A DNA stretch of 32,251 nucleotides from Blakeslea trispora (Eukaryota; Mucoromycota; Mucoromycetes; Mucorales; Choanephoraceae): NCBI GenBank assembly GCA_025331445.1, contig JAIWNE010000211.1, forward strand, positions 1 to 32,251, in the 5' to 3' direction. The first letter of the stretch is position 1, and each line of letters starts with the position of its first letter. The notes under the pieces were generated by a model that had not been told where the DNA came from, made no database searches, and saw only the letters and a program-made list of their open reading frames with translations. A program made the position numbers and the translations under genes. Shown piece after piece: positions 19,677 to 31,000 of this stretch.

Positions 19677-21370
19677 CGAACCGTCTTTCAGACTGGAGGG
19701 GGAGGATGACTTTTTGACCAAGATCGAAAAAGATCGGTTAAAAGAAGAACGAAGAAAAAAGAACAAAGAGAAACGTGATGAAAAAGATTTGGTCAAAAAG
19801 GCTTTAGTACAACAGTCACGACTACCCGAAAATAAACAGAAAATGTTTATGGGAAATGTACGCAATCTCCATAAGACAATAGCACAGAAAAAGCTAGATG
19901 AATTAAAACAATTCAAACAAGCATATCCTAAAGGAGAAAGCACATATGAAAACAAAAACATATATGTCACAACAGCCATTCAAATAGACTACATTACACC
20001 TGATGAAGAAGAAAAAAAGAAGATTCTTAAAGATGTACACAATTTCGGACACTTTGGAAGTGAAAGCATGGTTAAAGAAATTCATGCCAAAGGATACCAT
20101 TGGCCAAAGCTAGTGGATGAAGCAAAAGATATTGTCAAACAATGTCCACCTTGTCAAAAGTATAATATTGCAAAAACAGGCTATAACCCATTAAAGCCCA
20201 TTTTGGCCATGATGCCAGGTGAACATTGGTCTATCGATATGATAGGACCATTTATTCCTTCCGGAGAAGAACAATACACAGCAATCTTAATCTGTGTAGA
20301 TATATGTACAAAATACGTCATCATCAGACCTGTCAAGAATAAGATGTCAAGTACAATCGCCAATGAGCTCGTTAAAATAATGGGTGACTTTGGTCTCATG
20401 AAAACACTGAGTAGTGACAACGGAAGAGAGTTCCGAAACTCGGTGATGAACCATATTAGTAGGGCACTAGGCATTGATAGAAGATACTCTATACCCTATC
20501 ATGCTAGATCAAGAGGCGCTGTAGAAAACTCAGTAAAAACTGTGTTACAAGTCCTGCGAAAATATGTCAATTATGAATATGAAGCATGGGCAGAATATTT
20601 ACCTGTGGTACAACTTAGTATCAATTATAAGATACGAGAGCGCACCTTATCTTCAGCATTCTCATTAATGTTTGCAAGAAGATTAAATGACTTCAAAGAC
20701 TACACTGAAAAAGACAGTGATGGCAATTATAGAGTTCTATCTTATGAAGAGCTCGAAGAAAGAATTGAGAAAATGGCAAATATTGTCTTGCCAGCAATTC
20801 AAAAACGTACAAAGAAAATTACGGAAATGCAAGCAAAGAACTTTGATAACAAAAATAACTTGGTTCATATTGAAAATGGTACTGCTGTCATGTGTAAGAT
20901 ACAACAACCTCATAGAGCACACAAGTTAGCTCCAATTTATCAAGGACCCTATATAGTAGTACGAAAGACGCAGCTAATAACTACGTTCTTAAAGATGAAC
21001 AAGGCGAACTCTTACACAGAGATTATACCCCATCAGAACTTAAAGTAGTTGCCATTGATGAAACTCTAATCGAAGATGAAACATACGAAATTGAAGAAAT
21101 TAGAGATCATAGAGGACCAGCATCCAATCGAGAATATCTTGTTAGATGGGCTGGTTATGGTGATAGAGCCAATACATGGGAACCTGTATCTTCATTTACA
21201 AACCCAGAAGTAGTTATTCCCCAATATGGGCAAAAGTAAGAAAGCTTAAAGAATTAGAAAAGAAAGCACAGACCAATAGTACAAACGACCAAACTGATAA
21301 AAAGGTCGAAAAAAGATCGACGAGTACAACACCCCAGAAACTACGTCAGAGTAAAAGACTTAGACAATAA
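19677..21370 (+). pseudogene. Gypsy integrase with C-terminal chromodomain
   Basis: The HHCC zinc-binding domain is HNFGHFG...CPPCQKY. The catalytic core has all three acids: D in WSIDMIGPF, D in LSSDNGREF and E in GAVENSVK. A one-base shift near 20965 precedes the last part. There a chromodomain is clear (YEIEEIRDHRG, EYLVRWAGYG, TWEPVSSF; about 21087-21200), which in chromoviruses guides insertion to marked chromatin. A further shift near 21226 separates a Lys/Thr-rich tail ending at 21370. A charged segment (KIEKDRLKEERRKKNKEKRD, about 19720-19780) sits between RNase H and integrase. Confidence 0.92.
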
Positions 21371-21421
21371 GATCCTAATAGAGAATAGAGATCATGTACA
21401 ACCCCAATTGTGGTTGACATT

Positions 21422-21433
21422 GGAGGGGGAGAA
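21422..21433 (+). other. Polypurine tract
   Basis: GGAGGGGGAGAA directly before the 3' LTR, the expected primer site for plus-strand DNA. Confidence 0.85.
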
Positions 21434-21938
21434 TGTGGTGATTACACCATATTGAATATAATAATATACTAGAACAATAACTTAAATAAGAAGACAATCA
21501 CTTGTACCAAAATACAACACATAATTAGACATGGGAAATCGACTCATGCAAATAATCAGACTCAAGCAGTATAACCTAAAAGAAGTACTTAAATGCTTAC
21601 TCATAATAAAAAGGTGGGGAAATTACACAAAGCCCAAATCAAAGTTTACCAAATTAAAGTCCTAATCCAACTGTATTCAGGAACGGTAAAAATACAGGAC
21701 AATGGTAGAACACTGGAAGAAGACCTCAACCGTCATATAAAGATTATTTCCCTTATATTTTATGAGAATAAGGATTAGTAAAATCCATTCACATTCGAGT
21801 AGACACAGACTTTAGAAATTGTATAAAAACCACTGTATTATTTAGTTTAGAAACATATTCCACTTTTAAAGAATAAAAGGATTATCAAAGTACTTTCTGT
21901 CCCGTTGATTCTTTTATTCATAACCCACATTATTTACA
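21434..21938 (+). repeat. 3' LTR of the gypsy element
   Basis: 505 bp, identical to the 5' LTR except for one missing C (near 21652) and one missing T (near 21854). Confidence 0.95.
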
Positions 21939-21943
21939 CGCTG
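21939..21943. repeat. Target-site duplication, right copy
   Basis: CGCTG, matching 15743-15747. Confidence 0.93.
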
Positions 21944-24900
21944 TAACAAATTCAACTTTGACAGCAAGCTGTAGAACTCAACAGATGTTAATCTCTTTGG
22001 CCGAGTATATCGATAAATTTGAGCAACGGCTGATTCTTCTGTATTTCTTTCCATATTGGTAACATATCTGTCAGGATCAAGTTCATCACCTGTGATCGTG
22101 TTATCTTGAAAATTGACATTTAGCTCGTACTCTTGTGGTTCTTGGTTGGAGTTATTGTCAAGATTGTTCACATTTTCATTGGCTATACTAGCCTGAAATG
22201 GATTTACAACATCAGGAAGCCTCTCGTCTTCATTCGTCAAATCTTCGTCTATTTCACTATGATCCATATCAGCTTGACGTTGTGCTTCCGCAAGGAACTC
22301 CTCGATGGACTTATCCGAAATCAAAGAAAACTCATCGCGTTTTTTCAGAATGACATCTTTGTTCTGTTCAAACTTATCGGCAACATCAACATTAACAAGA
22401 TCATTAGCTTCATTGTTCCAAGGTAAGAACAGCATCAACAAGGAGTACAAGTAGACATCTGGATTCTTATCAAGTGCTTGCAAATGATATTGAATGACCT
22501 TTGTTTGCTTTCTTTTCTTCACATAGCTAAGTTCTTTCCTCAAAGCAATAAACTTGCTTCCATCACTAGGATTTTCTTCATCATCAGCATAATCGTTGGC
22601 GTTATCAAGCTCATCATCAGTTTTATTAGCTCTTTTGTGGCTGTAATATTCATAATTTGCAACAAACTGAGCAAGGTTCAAGTGGTTGAGTTCATCAGGC
22701 CTTGCTTGATAATACTCAATCTTTCCTTTTTATAAATGTCATGCGAAGTTCTTTCCAGGTTTTCTAAATCGTCTTTCGATTTGAGCATGCGTTTACGGTA
22801 TTCAGGTGGCCCAGTAGCAATAAAAGTAGTTTTTCTACTTGCTTCACACATACGAAGTTGTAGTAAATTGTAGGCAGCTTCTTGTGCTGATACCTCACTA
22901 ATATTGTAGTATGCAGCTGCAATTTTATTCATGCTTTTCCGTGATCCATCTTGATTTTGAATACTTTTCTTTAGAACAGCTGAAAGATGATCAGAAACGC
23001 CTCTATCACTTTTGTTAATATATTGAACAATGTATGCGCAACAGGCATATGGGTCCAATATATACTGTATGTCGATGTTTGCCCTATGCATTTTGAGTAT
23101 TTTCGCATTGAATTGATTGATACAGGCGTGCTTGACCTCACGTTTCAAAAAACTTTAGACGTCTTGAGGGTCGATCTCACTGCCATCAGATATTCATTCT
23201 TGTTCAAGTTAAAAATACTTATAAATTGCTCAAAAGTAAGATCAGAAGAACTTAATGTATCATGGTTATCATCTTAGTATTTTTGTACTTGCTTTCCCCA
23301 CCGTTCATAGTTAGAATTTTCTCTATCAGGTAAAGAGTCTAAGACAATTGTTTCATCCATTGGAAAGATTGGGATGGCAAACCGACAAGTTTTGATTTTT
23401 TTGCTCTTCTTAAAGCAGGTTTTTGTATGATGATGAGATTGTCTTGAAATAATTAGCTCTTTCAGAGTGTCATTGAAATCATCATGGTGAGCATTGCGAG
23501 CCATAACTGTATCAACAAGTTCACAGACTTTCTTTCTGTTGGATTCTCGAATAACAGGATCTGTTACTTCAAGATCAATGCTTGGTGCCTCATTCAACCA
23601 AATCATCATATGTGCATGGAGAGATCCTCTATGCTGAAATTCTATGCGGAAATAATGGTCTTTGATTGCAAAGTTATCAAATGGACCATATGGAGGCTTC
23701 CAAGTATTTTTCAATATTCTAATCCTTTTGTCGAAATATCTGGCACATGTTACAGGATCAGATTGTATTAACCTTGCCTTTTCCTCATGCGACAGATTAT
23801 TTGATTCTTCCTCAGAAATATCAACACCATCTATCACTCTTCTAAGTATCACTAATAGCTCTGGCCATTTGGATTCGGCAGCTGAAAGTGTAACAAACAG
23901 AGTGGGAGTGCCTAACTGACGAACCATTGCCATGAAATCTGACTGCTCTTTCTTCCAGAATGCAGGACTAGATCTAACTCTAGAAAAGACTTGAAATGCT
24001 TCGTCTCTCTTGAGTGCTTCGTTAAGTCCATTGTTCTGAAGAATGTTATCAGCTGTTAATGGGTTTTCAAGACTTGATTTAGACATTCGCATCATTGTGT
24101 TCACATGGCTAGCCAAAGTTAGCAATTGCTTTTTTCTATCCATAAAAAGCAGGAAGTCGGTTCTTTTTGCAAATTGTCGATCATGATGACGAGCTAATGA
24201 CTTTGTTATAGCATTGAAGCTTAGGGGTAACCCTTTGTGTTTAGGATTCAGGATATCACCGCCAAAGAGGGTCGGAAAGGCTAATGACTCGACATCTATA
24301 TTAAGCAAAAGTGACATTGGACTGGAGCCTTCAGCTGGTGCAATACGAACACCTTCATCTTCCTGAATAATCCTTGCACTTAATTCACCTGCAAACATTG
24401 TTTCTAGACCACCAGGATTCACATCCCACATAAAGTCGTTATGAAGATCATTGGCTAAAGAATCACTTTCAATACTCAATTCAGAGAATGCTTGAACATA
24501 TTGGTTGAATATTCGACTTTGGACAATTAGAGTGCTTAGCTGATTATATTCTTCTTCTAAATCTCTGATTTTTACATTGTGTTTTGAATATGCTGCAGAT
24601 TGACTCAAAATGCGAGCAGCAGCCCAAATCTTTTCTAGTCTAACATTTCCAGCCATATAATTGTTGCTTTGTGCTAGTCTTTGAGTCAATTTGACTTAAA
24701 TGACATTAGTATCAGTGACTAATCTTGGAACACAAGACATGATCTTATCAACTGAAACAAGCACATTTACAATACCCCCTTTACTTTTGTACTGGCCACG
24801 CAAACCAAGTACAGTATGAATGGATTGAAAAACATGACGAGCCGACACTAATCTTTCCTCTACCCTGTTTAGACAAGTGAGTGCTTCTGGGATTTCCGGA

Positions 24901-25192
24901 AGTTCAAGTCCATTTGAAGCATATAGTCTGGGTTTGTGTAGTTTTTTCACATCTAATGAACAATTGAAACAAAAAACATTTGAATCTTCATGTTAAATGA
25001 ATCTAAACACATCATCAATGAATTCTTGAATTGCATTGCGTGCAAGCAATGAATCTTTTGTTACTGGTTTAGTTTGGTCTGAAAACCAAGGACCACCACA
25101 ACAGACACAAACTACAGTTGGGCCCTTTCTAATCTCAGATTGATACTTTTGAACAATTAGGTCAAATCCATTGAAATCATTCTGGTCACTCT

Positions 25193-25262
25193 TAAAATAA
25201 AATTAATGTCAGTTGAGCCTTCTAATTTGACAGAAGTCACAGTGCAAAAAGCAATTTCTTAC
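25193..25262 (-). other. Intron in the Helentron Rep gene
   Basis: About 70 nt, GTAAGA at the 5' side and TTTTATTTTAAG at the 3' side. Splicing keeps the frame between ...RRRQLQ and SDQNDFNGFDLIVQ. Confidence 0.7.
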
Positions 25263-25701
25263 CTGAAGTTGCCGTCTTCTTTGACGCAACGCTCTTCTAT
25301 TTTCAGTATTTCTTCTTCTGGCTTCTTCGATTTGAGCTTCATTTCGTGGAGCTTTAGCTTTCCTTCTTTGACATAATGCTCTCTGATTTTCCCTATTTTG
25401 TCTTCTAATTTTTTTAAGGGGAGTTTCTTGATCAACTTGATCAGCGTTCTCTTGATCCTCAGTCGAACCTTGAGTATGATCAGCATTTAAGGATTGTTGT
25501 CATATACAAATTTCGGATCTTGATTAAGTCGTCTCTTTCTTCCACTTCTTCTGAGTGTTGTATCGTCTGTCATGGTAGGCAAAACAGTGATCAAATAACT
25601 CAAGTCTAAAGAAGTTACTGTAATAATAAATAAGGGCACATAAACAATAAAAACTATTCGTTATATAAATTTTCAGTAATTATTACTGGCTCCGTGTGAG
25701 G

Positions 25702-25719
25702 GGGAGGGACAACCCTCCC
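25702..25719. repeat. Hairpin 1, GGGAGGG-ACAA-CCCTCCC
   Basis: A 7 bp GC stem with loop ACAA; one of two copies in the Helentron leader. Confidence 0.85.
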
Positions 25720-25770
25720 AACTGGCTTAGGCTTAATCTACCGTTCCTGGCTATTGTTGGCTTCGCGCTT

Positions 25771-25792
25771 GGGGGAGGGACAACCCTCCCCC
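25771..25792. repeat. Hairpin 2, GGGGGAGGG-ACAA-CCCTCCCCC
   Basis: A 9 bp GC stem with the same ACAA loop. Flanks of both hairpins also match loosely (TGGCT.CG.G.T before, CTGG.TTA after), so this is an imperfect direct repeat about 70 bp apart. Confidence 0.85.
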
Positions 25793-25950
25793 ATACCCCC
25801 TCCCAGCTGGTTTAAAGCTCATTATTTGTATTTTCCTATCAGGTTCTAAATTCCAGTACATTTATTTTATTTCTTATTTGTGATTTGCAGTCATCAAAAA
25901 AGGAAAAGAGGGGGAAAAAATGTTTTATTTCTTTTTGTCTTGTCTTGTTG

Positions 25951-25982
25951 TGTCGTGTCATATCACGTGATATGACACGACA
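25951..25982. repeat. 32 bp perfect palindrome centred on CACGTG
   Basis: Half-site TGTCGTGTCATATCAC followed by its exact complement. Beyond it, TGTCTTGT and its complement extend the symmetry with a small insertion. It lies 44 bp inside the presumed subterminal repeat at the Helentron 5' end. Confidence 0.92.
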
Positions 25983-26025
25983 AGACAAATTTTTGTGGAC
26001 AAATGTAAAATGGCTTCTCCTACTG

Positions 26026-26036
26026 AGAAAACGCCC
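26026..26036 (-). repeat. Helentron subterminal inverted repeat, 5' side
   Basis: AGAAAACGCCC, the inverse of 13437-13447. Confidence 0.55.
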
Positions 26037-26156
26037 TAAAACGAATAAAAATTTTTTTTTCAAATTATATCTAAAGAAGAAATGATGCCATAACAACGAT
26101 CTTCCTTTTTTGTACATAAAACGAGCACAAAAAAAAAGGGTTCTGCCAAAAATTGT

Positions 26157-26165
26157 TATAAATAG
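26157..26165 (+). promoter_or_regulatory. TATA box of the four-exon gene
   Basis: TATAAATAG, 57 bp before the ATG at 26214. Good consensus. Confidence 0.75.
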
Positions 26166-26213
26166 GAGTTGACAGATAGACAGCATGCCTTCCTCATCTC
26201 TTATCATATCAAT

Positions 26214-27172
26214 ATGAACCAAACCCCTGTTGTTGCCACTGCCTCCCCCCTCTTTACCATCCGTCCCGTTGGCCGTTCTGCTGCCCGTCCTGTTGCTCGT
26301 TCTGTTGCACATCCTGCTGTAATCACTGTCGAGGAACTTCAGGAAATGAAAGCTCGTCTTGCTGAATTAGAGGCCTTGAACCGCCCAATTGCCTCTAGCG
26401 CTGGACGTACCAGAGAAAAGTCCATCCATGGTAGAAACCCTGCCTTGCGTGTATGTTTATTACTTATCTTTATGTTTATTTTCCCACTAATATAATTTTC
26501 GTTCTGAACAGAAAGCTGTACATAATGCGGTGCAGGATGCAAAAAGTCTTGGTGTCGAGTTCTCCGTCCAGTATTCAATGAAGCATCCGCTGAGAAATCT
26601 GGATGTTTACAACTGCATCTTGAATCTTGCTATTAGGGAAATGAAGACACGATCTGGCCTTCCAGAACATCAAGAACTGTCAAAGAGTATCATCAATGCC
26701 ATTGATGCCAAGATTCGAAACCAATTCGACACCTTGGTTAATGCTTTCAAGCAGCAAGGCCTGAACACGGAGCAAATTGAACAACGTGCTGCCATGTATC
26801 GTAAATCTAGACGTTTACAGAGAGTAAGTAACTAGAAATCGTGCTAAGTCTTCGATAATTAGTTACCTTTTGCTTTGATCCTAGAAACACCATGCTCGCC
26901 TCAGTGCATTTGTTGCTTCTTGTGGTCTTCTGGGCCAAGACGTTGCTTCAAACGAGGAGTGTGAGGCTGTACTCAAGATGGGGTACATGTCTGAAGACGA
27001 AGATACCGAGGACGAAGAAGTTGGCAAGCAATTTCGTACTGCTATTCCCTCTTGGCGCTCTCAGAAGGTGAGTTATAGGAGTTGTATCGTTGTTTCCATG
27101 ATAGTAACCGCATCAATTTAGCTGACCAACTTCTACTACCTTCTTGACAAGGCAAATAAGAAGGATTCATGA
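26214..27172 (+). CDS. Four-exon hypothetical protein, 260 residues
   Basis: Exons 26214-26450, 26512-26823, 26885-27067 and 27122-27172 are joined by introns of 61, 61 and 54 nt with GTATGT, GTAAGT and GTGAGT donors and CAG, TAG and TAG acceptors, all in phase 0. The product starts MNQTPVVATASPLFTIRPVG and has an imperfect Arg/Pro/Val/Ala repeat (residues 18-36), a short coiled-coil-like stretch (VEELQEMKARLAELEAL), a basic segment (MYRKSRRLQRKHHARLSAF) and an acidic patch (YMSEDEDTEDEEVGKQF). No known domain is recognised. The TGA at 27170 follows KANKKDS; the frame then stays open to 27296, so this stop may be premature. AATAAA lies at 27336. It may be a host gene or a gene tied to a mobile element. 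Confidence 0.72.
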
Positions 27173-28026
27173 AGCCGCTGCCAAGTCTTTCGTCGTCAAC
27201 AGGTTGTTGAAAAGGTGTTGTTGTTGTATACAGCCTACATTCTACCCTATCTAAGTTATAATGCAGACCTAAACGTGCTCACGGCTCTACAGTTATAACT
27301 GACTATAGCTTAATTGACATCTAACCTCAGTCTAAAATAAACGATCGGATCACACTTCATTTGTATCAAGTACATTTGGATTAAAGCACAAATAGTGAAT
27401 TATGATTTATACACAAGAGGTACTCACTCTTTATCCATTACACCAAAAATAAGCTATTATCCATGTAACTCAGTTAAATTAAGGATTGTTACTCAGTCAT
27501 CGTAAAAAGTATAAATACTAGGCACATATTTGAAATAAACGCGGATCAGATTTATATCTATTTTTTTTGGCCGTTCTGCTTCTAATCGACTTATTTGTCT
27601 TCAACTTTTATTATATTTTCTGCCTGTTATATTCTACGAATATAACAGTTGTCAGAGGAACATCATCAAGCGCTTCCTCTTTGGGCCTTCAGACCTTAAC
27701 GTTGGTTTCTTTTTCTCTTTTTTTCTGATAAATAAACCCTTAAAAAAGTATGAACTCTCCAGTATTGGTAAGCAACTTGAATACTTAGCTATATAATATA
27801 TGCTTGGTTATGATGTCTCTTAAATGCTACCTATGTAGAAGGAAAAAGCAAGCGAAGCTGTTGAAATTTTTCACCAAATGGAAAAATAAAAATTAAATAA
27901 AAGACAAAGAGATTAAGCAGAACAGGAAATTAAAAATGTGTTTAATGAAAAAAAGTAACTGACAAGAACATCAAGATACAAAAAAAAAGCAAGGGTAAAA
28001 ATATATGTGTAAAATAAAAGAAATGT
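27173..28026. other. Stretch without a clear gene
   Basis: AT-rich. It contains the poly(A) signal of the gene to the left (27336), a TATAAATA near 27509, a 25 bp hairpin (27624-27648), and a possible tiny two-exon ORF (27750-27767 and 27839-27889). The right end is the 3' flank of the CACTA-like gene. Confidence 0.5.
27624..27648. repeat. Hairpin with 11 bp perfect arms
   Basis: CTGTTATATTC, 3 nt loop TAC, then the exact complement. Confidence 0.85.
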
Positions 28027-31000
28027 CTAAGCTATTAATTTGGCTGGTAGGTCAATTGCAACATGCAAGTTTGTAATATAGTTTTTAAAAATAGCAATTT
28101 GGCTATAGAGTTGACTAGCAGGTATAATGGATGCAATGGAAAGAGGTTCGAATTCATTCTTTAACAGCCTCATACCATACTTGGAAGAGTCGCTATTGTT
28201 GAAGTAGTGCATTTGCATGACAGATTGGACAAACCACTTGACATATGCAAATGTGTGTATCGTTGGAGTTTGGTCACCGTTTTCGTCTTCTACCATTACC
28301 GTATGTCTAAAGAGACATTCAATCTGACAATACCGGAGCACAGCAACATCTTGTTCTTGGTAGTACGCTACGGCATACGAGCCGCGTTTGTTTGTTGTTG
28401 AGGCCTCAACAGACTTGAACCGTTTACCCAGTATATTAATCTCGATGAACTTGTCTACTTGCTGAGTTATAGGAATTACGTCAGGACAAAGTGCTGTGAT
28501 ATGCCCGTCTTTGTAAGCACCAACGTATACAGTATCATAGTACAAGACAAGACAGGATAACACATCATCTGACAGAGTACCCGGTTTAATTCTAGCTGGT
28601 GTAAGTGCTGCAGAAGGAAGAGGTTCAGAACCAAAAGCAGGGACATCCCCAATTCGTATCTTGTACAGGATGTCCAAGGAAAAGCTACGATTAGCAAAGC
28701 TAACAAGTCTAGCCTTCAGGTTGCCAAAAAGGTCTTGAACTTGAGCAACAAATGACTGGGGTGTATATGGTAACAGGAATGCAATCGACTCTTCGAAATG
28801 AACTTGCATTAAGAACTTGTTCAGATAGGTACGCTCGACGCAGTTCTTTCTGTTGGTCCGGATAGTCTTGAGGTCTTGGTTATGCCTTTCGAAATTAAAG
28901 AGCTAGTCGGAAGGCGAAGCAGAGTAATCCAGCATCGTGTCCTTTAGATGCAAGGCGTAGTGGAAGTTTGGCGTGATCAAGGATTTGTTTTTGTAGACAG
29001 CGTCAAACCCAGAGAGGAAAGAGTGCATGAGGTTCTGAGCATTGTCAAGCTCAACAAGGGACACACAAGGGGAAAGAAATACTTCTAAAGCCTTTACAAA
29101 TAGCATCCAATGCTCATATGCTCTTTGGCCAAGATATACTGGAAGCAAATGTCTTGAAAGTACCAACAGTCAAGTAGCCCATTCATCAGCCATCATGTTC
29201 GAAAACCCATCACCAACTGCAATTTTACGAGCAATTGACGACAATGCATGACCGGGGGGTAAAACAAACTTTTTTGTCAAGACCGCTTGCATGTCTTTAG
29301 AACCTTTAGAGCCTATTAGAGGAAAGAGTGTACTTGCACCTGACTTTAAGGGACTTGTCCAGACTTTTGCCATTTTTTTTGTAATGCCGAGGAAATGATT
29401 ATGCATAATATCTACCCCGACATGACGGATAGGGTCAAAATAAGGCAAATTTAAAAAGACACTCCAACGAGCACCGTTTGCCTTCTCCAAAAGAGCTCGC
29501 CCAACGTTAGTGTTTGTGTTGCACCATTCTCTTGCATGTTCTCAATGCTCTTGGCTGCTTCTCTTGGTCCATTAATCAACGTTAAAATTGGTGAAACCAC
29601 GAGCTGTCTTGCCTTGTACTAGAGCCGGGAATCGCTTCCCGCATTTATGACATCCGTTGGTTGAAGTACAAGATGTCAGGCCAGCTACTTTTTTTTGGGC
29701 AGGAAGATCCATCATATAAAGAGAAATAGCAGCCTTTACGAGTTGTGTGTCTTTGTTTTTTGTCTTTATTTCAATACCATTCATTAAGACTAATAGTTCT
29801 TCTACTAGAGGGCGCAAGTAATTGTTCATTTGGTATGTACTCGGCTCGTTGGGACCAGGTATCAGACAAACCAAGATGGCATTCGTACAAAGGTTACGCA
29901 CCTCACGAGGCAGGTTCTGCATTGTCAAGTAGATTGCACCAACACTGTATGTGTCTTTGTAGGCTTGGAATCAATCGCAGTTCAAGGTAAGAAGCAGATT
30001 GTAATTACTTTGGAAAACAAAGGGTTGGCTGTCGGTATCATTGATCTTAAACTTATTCCACATGTGGCCATCATAGATGTCTGATAGCATACCAGGTAGA
30101 ACTTGACGATTCTTCCAAAGAGTAAGACTTTCAGCAAATTCATCACGCATGAAGAAACCCTTAAGAGTATCCATTAATGAATTGTAGAAGAGCGATCTTA
30201 CTGGAGCAAGTTTGCCGTATTGATTAGTGACCAACAGCTCAGCTTTACAGAAAGCAGAGTCGTTGAAGATGCCAGTGTCTGCACAATAACGTTGGCCTTG
30301 TATTTTTTGCTTTTCTTCATCGGATTGATATGGATGAATGGCATGACATTGAATGCAGTTCACATACTCCTTTACTGCCTTGCTGCTGTGTCTATTGGAA
30401 GAATTTCACTTATCAAAAGTTTCAACAGTGGAAGGAAATCTGAATCTTTCATCAGTAAGACACAGCACCATGTTGCAAAAGAGCATCACTGTTTCACATG
30501 ATGCGTCGGCAAGCTAATTTTTGCGCAACAAAAGTAGCATGGCGAACAAAAGTGAAGCGATAGGCGAAGTAGGAAAATTCTCATTGACAGGACATTCGTA
30601 AAGAGCGTCTTAAAAATAAGGATGAATAAATAAGTTTATTGATTATTTAAAAACATTGAGAATGAAGACATATCATCTTGATTGACGTCTTCAGCTGATA
30701 TGTTTTCAACAGGCGTGGGTGTATGAGGAACAACACCAAAAGAGAACTCCATTTTTATTAGGTTGACGTTAATGTATGTAAGATCATATCGTATATCGCA
30801 AAGCTTACCATCGTCGACTAAAAGACTGTTGAGTGAATAAGTGAGACCTGAGTTAAGTGATTGGGAGGTAGCATCATCTACAAAACAAGCAAGAATATTA
30901 GATATCAATAATGATTAAATACACAAAAGTTGTATAATTACATTCAAGTCTTTGTCTCTTTTCACTTCACGTTTTTGATGCTCACGGTAAGTACGCTTAG

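Larger units (their letters stand above)
15748..21938 (+). mobile_element. Ty3/gypsy chromovirus inserted in the Helentron
   Basis: A complete LTR retrotransposon: LTRs of 507 and 505 bp, a single gag-pol reading unit (gag, protease, RT, RNase H, integrase, chromodomain), a purine-rich tract before the 3' LTR, and a 5 bp duplication CGCTG. The LTRs show two one-base indels and no substitution by eye, so insertion is recent. The polyprotein frame is broken by one TGA (16928) and about five single-base indels, an odd profile for a young element. Confidence 0.95.
21939..25573 (-). pseudogene. Helentron Rep (HUH) and N-terminal half of the Rep-helicase protein
   Basis: Start ATG 25573 (MTDDTTLRRSGRKRRL). 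A frameshift near 25490 leads to an Arg-rich stretch (RRRNTENRRALRQRRRQLQ). An intron, 25262-25193 (GTAAGA...TTTTAAG), joins it to a zinc-finger region (VVCVCCGGPWF...VFCFNC). The Rep core carries FRIEFQHRGSLHAHMMIWL with the metal-binding HAH (23618-23610), and the nicking tyrosines in CAYIVQYINK (about 23034-23020). The segment ends in LLSKLNLLQR, exactly at the gypsy insertion, and continues as AFLNHVVEDIRHN at 15747. Lesions: TAA at 24995-24993, 24698-24696 and 23276-23274; frameshifts near 23155 and 22725. The HUH site itself is intact. Confidence 0.88.
13405..26040 (-). mobile_element. Helentron (Helitron2-type) rolling-circle transposon, interrupted by a gypsy element
   Basis: On the minus strand the order is: 5' leader with strong palindromes, Arg-rich N-terminus, zinc finger, Rep with HUH and two tyrosines, PIF1-like helicase, and a C-terminal endonuclease/exonuclease/phosphatase-fold domain, which is the mark of Helentrons. 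The 3' end is placed at CTAG (13408-13405) next to a 9 bp-arm hairpin (13411-13433). An 11 bp inverted match, GGGCGTTTTCT at 13437-13447 and on the minus strand at 26036-26026, fits the subterminal inverted repeats of this group and puts the 5' end near 26040. Without the inserted gypsy it would be about 6.4 kb. Ends are inferred; genes are clear. Confidence 0.82.
25574..26156. other. Helentron 5' leader, then the promoter side of the next gene
   Basis: No gene seen. The Helentron leader holds two hairpins with ACAA loops (25702-25719, 25771-25792) and a 32 bp palindrome (25951-25982), and ends near 26040. The last 110 bp lead to the TATA box of the plus-strand gene. An ORF here on the minus strand (26312-25839) looks like chance. 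Confidence 0.6.

Noticed and set aside
22133..23277. Plus-strand ORFs of 85-97 codons across the Helentron Rep region
   Set aside because: Antisense shadows of the minus-strand Rep gene.
25839..26312. 157-codon minus-strand ORF opposite the four-exon gene
   Set aside because: It runs through a perfect palindrome and the TATA box and the first exon of a better supported gene; low-complexity start.
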